From: Stercorarius parasiticus
Taxonomy: Eukaryota; Chordata; Aves; Charadriiformes; Stercorariidae
Assembly: GCA_013396915.1 (NCBI GenBank)
Contig: VWZL01000111.1
Coordinates: 372,880 to 436,879, forward strand
Length of the DNA: 64,000 nucleotides
Direction: 5' to 3'
This document shows positions 44,401-56,400 of this stretch, one piece after another. The notes under the pieces are model-generated. The model was not told the DNA's origin. It did not search any database and was given only the letters and a program-made list of their open reading frames with translations. How positions within the stretch are numbered: position 1 is the first letter of the stretch; every line of letters starts with the position of its first letter. The position numbers were made by a program, and so were the translations under genes.

Positions 44401-47400
44401 TAAGAATATTATAAGGGAGAATCACTGTGTTCAGTGGTGTGGATTGTTGCAAGGAAAATTCAATTCAGTAGTTATGTTATCATCATTGTTAACTTGTTTA
44501 TCCCCTTACCAACCTAGTGGTTTGGTTCTGTTGCAGACCTTCTCTTTAACTTTAAAAAGATATATGTTCTGGTGTTAATATTTTTAGGTATTTGCACTTC
44601 ATAATCAGTCTTAGGGTTTCTAGTTCTCTTGTATTGTCTGCTGTAACTTTCCCTTCTATTCATGAACTTCATTAGGTTTTTTCCCGATTTTGACATTTGA
44701 GCAATTTTAATTAAATTCTCTATCTTTCCCTTCTGATCTTTATGCTAAGTATCATTCATAATGTCCTTTTTCTTTATACTTTATACTTTTAGGCCTTTGT
44801 TGGTTAATTTTATAGATGTTTCTCTTCTCACATGGTAGTATTCTGTCAATGCATTCATGAGACAGTTGGGTATGTTGTCACACATGTGGATTCTTCTACT
44901 AACAGCAACATTCTCTTTCCCTGTGCAGAGTACTGTGGAACTTTCTGTTATCCAAATGTTGCACAGTCGCCGTATTTACGGACTGTAGGAGAAAAGCTGC
45001 TCCCTGGCATTGAGGTGTTATGGACAGGTAGAAATTGTTTATTTTAGGGTTTTGTGGGTTGTTCGGTTGTGATTTTTTTTTTTAATTCACTGCTGGTGTT
45101 AAAAACAATTTCCCCTAAGTATTTAATAAAATAAACTGTCTGACTACGTGGGGGTTGAATCCTCAAGTATATGCAAAGCCCTCTGATTATCTTGTTTCCC
45201 TCTTAGGTCCGAAAGTTGTATCCAAAGACATTCCAGTAGAGTCCATTGAAGAAGTTTCTAAGATCATCAGGAGAGCACCAGTTATCTGGGATAACATTCA
45301 TGCTAATGATTATGATCAAAAGAGGCTTTTTCTTGGGCCGTACAAAGGTCGGTCAACTGAGCTCATCCCTCGACTAAAGGGAGTTCTGACCAATCCAAAC
45401 TGTGAATTTGAAGCCAATTATGTTGCTATTCACACACTTGCAACATGGTACAAGTCTAACATGAATGGGGTGAGAAAAGATGTGGTGATGAGTAAGTATG
45501 CTTAACTGTTTGCTGGGATTTATGTTTAACCATATAAGTCCTGCTGATTTTTACTTTTTTTAGTGATTCTAGCCTTTCCTTACCAACTCTCAGTTTAAGA
45601 TCACTTAGCATTTTCTATCCTGTAAGTAAATGGCAGTTGCCTGAAAAATTACAAGCATCTAGATTGTTTTATGGATTTCCTGGGAAGTATCTGTAGCATC
45701 TCTCTAGTCTTGAGAGATGTCTGTGGTTGTATAAAAATCACTCTCAGCAAGCAATTTTAATGTCCAAATTTGACATAAGTATCCGCAGACTTGATTTCAT
45801 TGGAATATAAGCAGTTCAGATCAAAAGAGAAACTGAATGTCAGAATATCTAGTTTCTGCATAATGTTTCTGTATTGACGTTGGTGGTGACCATAGTTTTC
45901 CATTTTGTCTCATTGGGATGTAATGCTTTGTCCTTCTTTGTGAAATAAGGCTGCTAGAGAGTTTTTGAATGCCTTGTCTAACGTGACTTTTTTATTATTA
46001 TTTTAAATGAAACTTGCATGATAACTTTTAAAAACTTGTCTCTGTAGCTGATACTGAAGACAGTACAGTTTCTATCCAGATTAAATTGGAAAATGAGGGG
46101 AGTGATGAAGATATTGAAACAGATGTTCTGTACAGCCCACAGATGGCCCTGAAGCTGGCCTTAACAGAATGGTTGCAGGAATTTGGGGTACCTCAGCAAT
46201 ACAGCAGTGAGTGTTGATTTTGTGGTATTCTGGGGTTGGTAGAAAAATGGGGTTAAATGTTGCATTTAGACTAAAAATGTTTTACAGATTCTGGCAATTT
46301 GTATACTTTTCAGTTAGAAGTATTTTCTGCCTTACTAACTGGGGAAGCCTTAATAAAGAAAGAAGAATGCTTGGCATTCTGCAGCGTGCCTGTAGTGCCC
46401 CGACTCATCAGCAGAAGCAACGTTGACATATGATCCTTTGGCGCTTATGACACAAGACAGGAAAGAGTCTGGATCTTGCTAGTCCCAGTTGTTACTAGAC
46501 TTCCGTGAGACTTAAGAGAATAAGAAGAATAGTCTTTTTTTTTTTTAAGTGGGTGTAAGATTATTGTAAACATTAGTTCTGCCTCAGAAGAGTCCGTATT
46601 CTTTCAGTTGTTTTAAGATGTCTTTATTTTTCTTAGTTTCTGTCTGTAGAAACCAGCTGGGTTCCTTCCAGCATTGTACACCTCTCGTGTAGCAATGGGA
46701 GCTTGGCGTCTGATGTAAAATCTGTTTTTCTCAAATGTACGTTGGCGGTGGTTGGGGTGCCCTTCTCTGATAACTGGTGGTGGAATGGAAGGAAGAACCT
46801 CTTCTGCACTAGAGCAGAGTTGTGAGGAGTTATCCTTTTGAACTGCTGTAGAGTTTCTGATCATTCTCAAACTCATTCTCAAACTCTGCAGCAAAAACAT
46901 GGGATGAGGAGTAGTAATTAAGGTGTCATCTTCCTTCATTTTCACCAAATAGTTTAGGTTGGAAAGGACCTCTTGAGATCTAGCCTAATGACCTTGCCCA
47001 AGGAGGGTGAGTTTAGGGCAGGTTGCCCAAGACCGTGTCCAGTCAGGTTTTGAATATCTCCATTTTCCCAAAAGATGTTTTTGCAGTTGAAATATTTAAG
47101 CATCAGTTCTTATGTTTTGAAGTGTGCTCTATATGCAAGTAAAACTTTCACAAGTCAGTTGATGCAGAGAAAAAAAAGTTAACTTTTAGAGCTTTTTATT
47201 CTGATGGCATAGTCAGAAATGCTGCTGGCTACACATAAATATTAACTGGTAAGCAAAGATAGGATGGGGAAAAAATTAGGAAAATTAGTTATGTGGAGGG
47301 GAAACTTGCAAAAAACAAAGTCAGTAGTTAGAATTACAATGACAAAAGAGAACAGGCAAAGTACCAAAAGGAAACTGTGCTGATCAGATGGTGTGGCAGC

Positions 47401-50400
47401 AGAATCATCCATGATTTGCAGAAGTTGCTGATTTGCAGGTTAGTTATTGAATGCATAGTTAGATATTGAAAACTCTAAACTTGTTTCTTCTTATTCTCAG
47501 GTAGGCAAGTGGCCCACAGTGGTGCTAAAACTACCGTAGGGGATGTAGGGCCTCTGGTGGCACCATCCTCTTTAAATGCAGCAACTGTGGTTACCACCGT
47601 TTACCAAGAACCCATCATGAGTCAGGGGGCAGCGCTGAGCAGTGAGTCACCAGCCTTGGTAAAGGAGGAAGAGAAGAAGCAATCTGATGAGGAACCAATG
47701 GACATGGTAGTGGAAAAACAAGAAGACTCAGACAAGAATGCTAATCAGATACTGACAGATATTGCCGAAGCCAAAATGGCAGAGGAGTTGAAGCCAATGG
47801 ATACCGATAAGGAGAGCATAGCTGAATCAAAGTCCCCGGAGATGTCTATGCAGGAAGACTCTGGTAGCGACATTGCCCCTATGCAGACTGATGAGCAAGT
47901 TAACAAAGAACAGTTTGTGCCCGGGCCAAATGAAAAGCCTCTCTACACAGTAGAACCAGTGACTTTAGAGGACTTGCAGCTTCTTGCTGACTTGTTTTAT
48001 CTTCCTTATGAACATGGGCCCAAAGGTGCACAGATGCTGAGAGAATTCCAGTGGCTCAGAGCAAATAGCAGTGTTGTCAGTGTTAATTGCAAAGGAAAGG
48101 ATGCTGAAAAAGTGAGTGTGAATTTATTTTTCTCTCCTTTTAAACCAAAATCCTGACCAATGTTATCTGTTGTCTGTAATAGAGATTGGTGTTCCACTTC
48201 CTAAAAGCTGAGGGTTAGTGTATAACTAACTGCAGGTCACAGTAACTTCCATTTCTCCATTGGAATCTACTGTTTTAAGCCCTGTAGGCCATGTAGCTAT
48301 GAAGGCGGTCTGGTGGCTGCATTTGACCAGTGATCCTGGACTGGCCTCACTTCTAACAGCCATAGAGAATACCCATGAGTCATGTGTGGTGTGGTAGTCC
48401 TTGCTGGTAAAATGGAGTAATGAATTGTATGGTCTTCTTCCATATTTAGAGTACCTCTCCTCCCTAGAAGGCTGTGTTTGATCTTGTGGATCTTTTGCCT
48501 CCGTTCATAGATAGAAGAATGGCGTAACCGAGCAGCCAAGTTTGAAGAGATGTGCAGCTTGGTGATGGGGATGTTCACTCGCCTCTCCAATTGTGCCAAC
48601 AGGACAATCCTTTATGACATGTACTCCTACGTCTGGGATATCAAGAGTATTATGTCAATGGTGAAATCTTTTGTGCAGTGGTTAGGTAGGTGCATTGGGA
48701 GCCATTATAATCCCAGATAGTGTATTTTTTTGTTTTTAATTAGCCCACGGGGAAAACGAAGTATTAGGCATTGGACGTGGGGTCTGATTTGACCCTATTT
48801 TAAAGGTTTTCCTGTCTCACTATTTGAAGCAATGCTTGCTGTGAATTTGCTTTGGTATTATAAGTGAAGTCTGCTGGATTCTTAAGATTGGAGACCTTGA
48901 TTTTCTTCTTGGGCTAATGAAACTTGAATCTCAGCTGACACGTAAGTGTTGACTTTAACTTACTCTTGACTGAATGCACACTGGACTATGCCATTTAACT
49001 CCTTGGATACCCTGCTGTATGATTGGAAATGACACTACGAAATGTGACCACATCAGCCATCTGCTGCTTGCTCTGTCTTGATAACATTATTGCTGTCTTC
49101 AACAGAACAATTGCAGAAGCGACCTTTCAATGGGCTTGGCCAAGAGGAAGCTGATCCTCCCAGCCCTGTGCGCATGCGAGCTTTAGCGTAAGGCTATTCT
49201 GGTGCAAAATAATTTCCTTTAAACACTTTCCAAATTGTTGATTTTTTTAATTTATTTTTTTTTATTATTTTTTGGTAATGGATGGAAATTGTGGAGCTCT
49301 CTAGACAGATTTAGTCTGAGACTTAAACTGATCTTGAAACATTTTTTTCTTGTTTGTCTTTTTTGTTTTTTTTAATGTGTGGCCTTTTTTTTGTTTGTTT
49401 TGTTTGTGGTGGTTTGTGTTTTTTTTTCCTGAAAGATTTTTGGGGGATCCTAAGTTGGCAGATAGCACCAGCATGGCCTGGGTAATTCTAGTGATGACAT
49501 TTCACTTTCAGGTTTTAATCCAACTCTAAGGAACATGCTGTGGACTTGCTTGACATACACAGCAGGCAGCAAAGCTGATGGTCTCATGTCACACTTTTTG
49601 TAGCTGTCGCAAACCTCACAGTGGTTAACCATTACACAACCTTGGTCTAGTTCCTAGTGTTTGGATTGTCTTTAAATGATAGTCTTAAACACTGGCAGGT
49701 TTAAGCAAGGACACAGAAGACCTGTTAAGTCATCAAGTCAGTCTGTGTTCAACAACTTTGTGTTTTGTGCTTATTAAAATATCAGATCCCTATATACATG
49801 GTTGATAAAGAAGAAGAGCTTTTAAGATTGCCTTCTGCAAAGTACAGAGAAGAAAACTAGCTTAGCAGGAAAACTTGTCACCATTGTAGTATGTTAACAT
49901 CTCTGCCTAACGCTGCTTAAAATCTTTAGTTCGTGCATTTTTAAGACTAGTGTGATGCAACTCCCCCAACTTTACTATTCTTGCTGTATGTTGACCTTTA
50001 GCTAGAAAGAGTGCTCTGTTTTTGATAACTTCATCTGTTTAAAACTCCAGGCCAAAGCTCTATAAAGAGAACAGTGATTCTTGTAATCTCAAAACATTGA
50101 GGGCTCAACTTAAGACTGCATTTCAGAATTACCAGACTACTTACTGATTTCAGCTGAAATTATTTTCAGTTTTCAATGTCCCTGTAAAGTTGGGTTCAAG
50201 TCTTTAAATGCATCAAATGTTGGGAATAGGTCACATTAGAAGCTAACTCTGCAAATACTAGGTCTGACTTTGGCAGTGTTCTGTTCCAGTCCTCAAACAG
50301 TATTAAATAGGTAAGAGTTCTTGACGGTTTAATACTCTTAGCTAATAGTGCTTCTGTGAGGGGGGGATGCTTTTGTCTTCACCTTGCAGTTTATCACTGG

Positions 50401-53400
50401 GGTAAATACATATATTGATAAAATACATCATTACATAAAGCTAAGTATGTTACAAATCCAAACAAATGGTGTGCTCAATGGTCCACTGAACATTCACTTT
50501 CTTCACCTCTCCTCCCAAGTCCAGCTAGCATTCAGTCCCTTAAATTAGTGTGGCTGTACAGTACTATGGATTACTAATGACTTCTATTGTCTTCTTCCCC
50601 ATTGTGTACAGATGGGAGAATCCTCAGCACAAGTTTCTACTGCTATTGGATGGACAGCGCCAGATGTTCACAGCGCGTCGTCATTAATTAATTAAAATGG
50701 AAAGGTTTTGTCTGTGAGGCAGCTCAGATAGATTAGATGTCCAATAGGCATGAACTGAAGTCACATTTGCGCAGCGACTAAGGCATTAACTATGTTTTTC
50801 ATTTATACAGCTCTTCATTCACACAGCTCTTTATTGTAATAATTGGAAGTGCTAGTTAAGTTGTAGTCTCAAAGGACAGACAGATACTGTCTTCCAAGTT
50901 ATTGACTAAGTCTCCTTGCAAAGGGTATCTTTTGACTTGAGAATTCTAAAATGTGGGAGTAAACCAAATTCAATTTCTGATGCTTGGATTGTTTCTGAAA
51001 TTTACCATACTTTGGGTAGTTTGTAATTAACATATATTCCTAAATTCTCATAAATGTCAGACTTGGCACACTTTGGGACTCTCTGACTAGCACAACATAC
51101 TTGTCTGTACTGATCTGAGACTGTTACTTGAACAGGAGGTAGATTGCTGTCCACAAAAGGAAAAGAGTATTTGCGCTGCTCATCTTGTCAGAAAACTAGG
51201 CGGGTAATTGAAATCTCCACTCCAGATACTGTGCTGCTTTTTTTTTTTCTTTCTCCTCCAGAGTTGTCACTTATGTTATTGTAGTTGTTGAAGGCTGTAG
51301 TGCCTTGCTGGCAGAACAGTATTAAAAGTCAAACAGCTAATGGAAGTGTATTTTCTAAAGCAAGCATACACTAAAGCTGAGCACTCCAATGGGTCTGCTG
51401 TGGCTGGTTGATCGGTGGGGACCCTGGTGCATCTGATATGCTTGAGGAGGAAAAAAATCAAGATGCTAAAAAGCAAAGCTAGTATTCTCTGTGACCAACA
51501 AGGTGTACTAGTTAAATTGTGAGTTAATTCCAGTTGATATTACTTGCTTTTCAACATGCCAGCAGCATTGTGAACATACGGCCTGGATTAAGTAAATCTG
51601 CATGGTCTCTTGCAAGAATACTGTTTCATACAACTGTCATGACTGCCTGAACTGTTCCAGGCTGTTTGCATATGTTGCCAGTCCTAGTTTTCTGACAAGA
51701 TTAGAAACAATCATTACTAAAATGTGACTTCAGAAAGGTCCATTTTTTTTCAAGGGGCTGTGATAATGGCATTTGTTTGATCTAAAATTTACGATAGTAG
51801 CTATTGAGCCATATAGCTTCCAAGATGTCATCTTTTCATAGATTAAATGGATGTTTCTGCCACAAATATACAAAGAAAAAAAAAGTACAAAATGTCTGGG
51901 AAGCTTACGTAATTGTGAATGGCACCATTCTTGTGCCTTCTGGTATGGAATGAGGTGTATTAGCTGAATCACCTCTCCTGTACTTAAACTAGTCTGTTAC
52001 AGGTAATCAAGAATTTGGAGTACCGCAATTAGCGTGCAAGCACAAAATCTTTATAAATCATACATTATTACAGCCTCCCCCCAAGCCCTGGATTCTAGCT
52101 CAGTTAGAGAGCTTTTTCCACAAGTGTGTGTTAGCTTTTTGGACATGTTAGACACCCAGGAAATCCCCCTTCTCGTAACATTCTCCGCTTGGATCTGATC
52201 TCAACAGGGTGTCGTAGTCAATCTTCAGCACAGTTCTTAAGTGGAGACCAAGAACCCTGGGCCTTTAGAGGTGGTCTAGCAGGAGAGTTCCAGGTATCAA
52301 TATGACTTCACAACTGAATGACATTTTCTTTGTTTTATGAGAAACCTTTTGTTGCACATCAGAGGTCTGGAAGGATTGGTCTGCCGAAGGCTTTCTGGTC
52401 CAAGGCCCATTAGCCTTACAGCTTGTTTTAAAATAATTTTCCTCCCCTCTCTACAGTAATTTCTCAAGGAGATGCTGCCTGTCCCACGCGCATGCGAAGC
52501 GCAGCGGCTTTAGTTGTACATTTCACATTGTTTCTTTGCAGGTCGCACAGCATTTTTATCTGCGCCCGCAATTGCACAATGCGCGCATGCTTGTCTGCCG
52601 ATGGGAATTCCATGAGCAAAAGCGATAGTCATCCAAATTTTGGTTTCTGTCTAAATGAAGCTGTAATGCGCTTTGTTGCAAAGATTTCAATTGGCAAATA
52701 TTCTTAAATTGCTGTTTATACCATGTTCAAATTTGTTCATGGATTTTTCAGGCGCTATACTTTTCCCCCCTCACAGGTGCTCTGCGCGCAGCAAATTGAA
52801 TCAGCGCATTGCTTTTGGGATAAAGCGTCTCCTCTGGCCAGTTAACCCTCTTCAGACCAAACCTTTCCTCCTGACATTCTATGTTCTTATACAGAGACAG
52901 TGTAGATATGATTGGTAAAAAGTATTTTAAAGCAGATAAGATTAACAGACTCTTAATGTGCTGTTTCAATTGCATATTTTAAAACACCAATTGGATATTT
53001 TCTATTCAAGTAAGGTCTTTGCATTTGTAAAGCATACCAACCCCACCTTCTTCTGGGGTGCCTGCAAGTAGCAAATGTTAATTTGGGAGTCTGCAGTGCA
53101 CACCCAAGAGTGATGGGTTTTGTTGTTCATACAGTCATATGAAGTATTTTGTTTTCACAGCGTTTGCTGCCTATTGATGGGGCAAATGACCTCTTTTTTC
53201 AACCACCTCCATTAACGCCCACTTCCAAAGTGTACACCATACGACCCTACTTTCCTAAAGATGAGGTAACTGCTTTTGACGCTTTTTTTGACATCGATGT
53301 TGTTGTTAGTGATGCGTTTCCTTTTGTGGCAACACTGGTTATTGCTGAGTCCCTTCATTCCCTAATGAAATGGGTGTCCCAGTATATTGGGTAAGGCACA

Positions 53401-56400
53401 AATGCAATCTCACGGGAAAACTAAGGTTAAGTGACTTGCCTGTGGTTCAGCAGCGTGCTGTGCAGCAGTACAGGTATACCCACATCTTGATTCACAGTCT
53501 CCCACCCCACCACCTTTTTAAATCCATGACTTCCTTCCCTGTTTCTGAAAGGCAAGTTAAAATTGTTTGCTGCTGGAAGAGGGATTTTTGCAGTGGGAAC
53601 ACATTCAATGGCTTAACCTTAGGGGGGTGCATATACCTGGTCACACAATAATAATTGGGGTAACTACTGGTATTCTCAGAGCGATACGGGCAGAACCTTG
53701 ATATTGTGTCTCAAAATGTGGTTTTAATATGTGATGATATTTCAGCCATTGTTACTGGTTTAATTACAGTGGTAAACTTTTTGGTCTGGTTTTGCAAGGA
53801 TTGTCGTCAAATCCGCTTCGGAGTGTTTGATACTTTGAAACCAGGAATTTTATATTAATCTTTATTGATTAGGGGTGTCCCCCCCCCTTTTATTTTTCCT
53901 GAACAAATCTGTAGTGTGGCTTTATTCTATTAGCTTATCAAGAATACTCAAAATTAATGTGTCAACCAACAGTTAACACTCTTTATGGGTCCAGTTTAAA
54001 CAATGTAAGCATTAAGGTAGCTTGAACTTTGCATTTGTAGCCACATTGAGATGAAACATGTTTCCTTTGAAACATTAGTATTTAGTTGAGTTTGGAGCAG
54101 CTCCAATGAATCCGGGCTTTGAAGCCATTCAAACAGACGGGGCATGTTCTTTACCTGCTGGTTTTAGGCTCTGTCCTGTGCTGTTCTCACAGGCAGTAAA
54201 GCAGCCTTTTCCATACCTTAATGCAGGACTGTACCTAAGGTGGTTTGTTCCTTTTTGACAATGGAATTTATATTTCTAAGATACCTAAACAATTGGTGAT
54301 GCAGCTAAACATGCAGTTATAAAGAATACTTCTTCTGAGGAAGAGTTCTCTTTTTTATGAAAGGAGGCCAGAGACATGTCGAATGCAAAGCCTTTTTGTT
54401 GAAAAGTTTAAAGTTTCTTATTTAAAGTGTGACTGATACAAGTTTACTCTTTAAAGAGAGTCAACTGAAAGCCTTTTAACATGCAGAAAGTCAGGGTGTG
54501 CCTGTCTTTCACAGTGGTTAAATTGTTGCACATTGGAGGTTTTGAAAAGGGACTTTGTATCAAGGATATTGATCTTCACTGAGTGTTTGGTAACTAACCC
54601 TCAGGATTAATCTTGTGCTATTACAGCCTGCAGGAGGTTGACCACCAGCCTTTCCTTCCCAGACATTCAACTTAACCACAATGTTTTTGACAGGCAACTT
54701 TAAGAGCGGTGGGAGGAGATAGGTCCTTTCTCATAGATAGTTACTCTTGTTCTGTGTAACTTAAATGCCTGTCAGTACTAGTTTCCAGTGGAGCTGTTAG
54801 TGAAATCTCTCTAAAATAAAGTTGTTAGCTTTTCAATGCGGCTGATGACTTGAAATCATCTCTTCTCTCCTCTTAGGCATCAGTATATAAGATCTGCAGA
54901 GAAATGTATGCCGATGGAGCTGATCAACCCTTCCATAGTTTACCAGATTTAATTGGAGACAAGTATGTATTAGGAATGGATGACCTATAGAGGTGGTTTT
55001 GAAGGATGAAGTCCTGACACTGTATTTAATTTGAATTTTTAAAAGTGTGTGTGTGTGAAGAATGTAAATAGCATTTGCTTAAAAGAACAAACAAAAAAAC
55101 AATTGGAGTTTTGGTTTCTTAAAGGTACCATAAACAGTTACATCTCAGTTTATGCTCTGGTCACCTTTGTGAGTTGTTTTTTTTTAAAAAAAAAAAAAGC
55201 TGAAACCTCTGCATTATGAAACCTGTGCATCATAATATCCTATTATTACAAATTTTTTGAAAGTATATCATGAGAGTGTTCATAGTCTGTAGCTACCATC
55301 TGGTATTTTTTTCCAACGTAGCGTAGTTCTTCAGATAATTGCCTTGAGTTTTTTACTGAAATATGCATTACAGATTACGTGCACCAACTTTTAAAGAGAA
55401 TAAGCAATGGCAAGTGGGATGAAGTTGTGTGGTGTTTTTTTTTTTTTTAAAAAAAGGCATTAAATCTGAGCTGTAAAATCAGCTACTTTATTTTTTTGTT
55501 TGTTTTGTTTTGTCTTGAGTGTTTAATTTAGATAAACTTTGTAAAGAGGCTGCTCTGTGACAGGAAGATAGTTAAGAAAGGATATGTAACTGGTATCAAA
55601 AAATACCCAAAAGAGAAGATGGAAGAACTAGGAGGTAATGGCAGCAAGGAAGCTGAGGGCAAAAGGTGAAGGAAGTTTGTCTAGTGAGTCAGAAGAGCAG
55701 TGTGTATAGAATTAAATTGTGGGATTCTGAGGTGCAGATGTTGCTTGTAGCTGAGTTTTGACAGCTGATCAGTCTGTTAATGCTCTGTAAGAACTAATTC
55801 CGTGACGGGAGGACCCTGTTGCTTCTTTGGGTGACCTTAGAGTCTCCCCCAGAGTACCTGAAGAGCATACTTGTTCAGTGACCTTCTTTTGACTGAATTT
55901 GGACACTTCTTTCTGCAGGTTAGTAGGAGGTCTACTCACCCTCAGCCTGGATTACTGCTTCGTCTTAGAAGATGAGGATGGCATATGCGGCTATGCTTTG
56001 GGAACAGTTGATGTGACTCCTTTCATTAAAAAATGCAAAATGTCTTGGATCCCTTTCATGCAAGAAAAATATACTAAACCAAATAGTGACAAGGAGCTGT
56101 CTGAGGCGGAGGTTAGTATAACCCATGAGATCAGACCTGTGTGCTGAACTCTTTCTTTCCAAAGCGGATCTTTGTTTTTCTGTTGCATTTTGAGCTTCTG
56201 TGCCATTCAGTTTTCATTTTGAGCTTCTGTGCCATTCAGTTTTCATACTTTTCTGAAGTCTTTGATGAGTACAGTATCTGACATCTTAGAAGGTGACAGT
56301 AAAATTATTCACTACCAGTCAGATACAGTTGTGTGCTGTAATACACCCATGAGATGTACTTTAGTAGTAATCAATGCAGTAAATGTAAGCCACCTCAATC

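Larger units (their letters stand above)
48686..52207. other. OGA: OGA intron 10
   Basis: A 3.5-kb AT-rich intron. Notable content: a T/TG-rich stretch (49245-49435), the exon-like segments 49106-49187 and 50612-50687, and ATTAAA just after the second one's stop (50691-50696). No mobile element is recognised. Confidence 0.75.

Noticed and set aside
48112..48156. Read-through of OGA exon 9 into intron 9 ([14 protein letters not shown])
   Set aside because: The exon 9 donor is a good consensus and the known short isoform arises from intron 10, not intron 9. No supporting signal.
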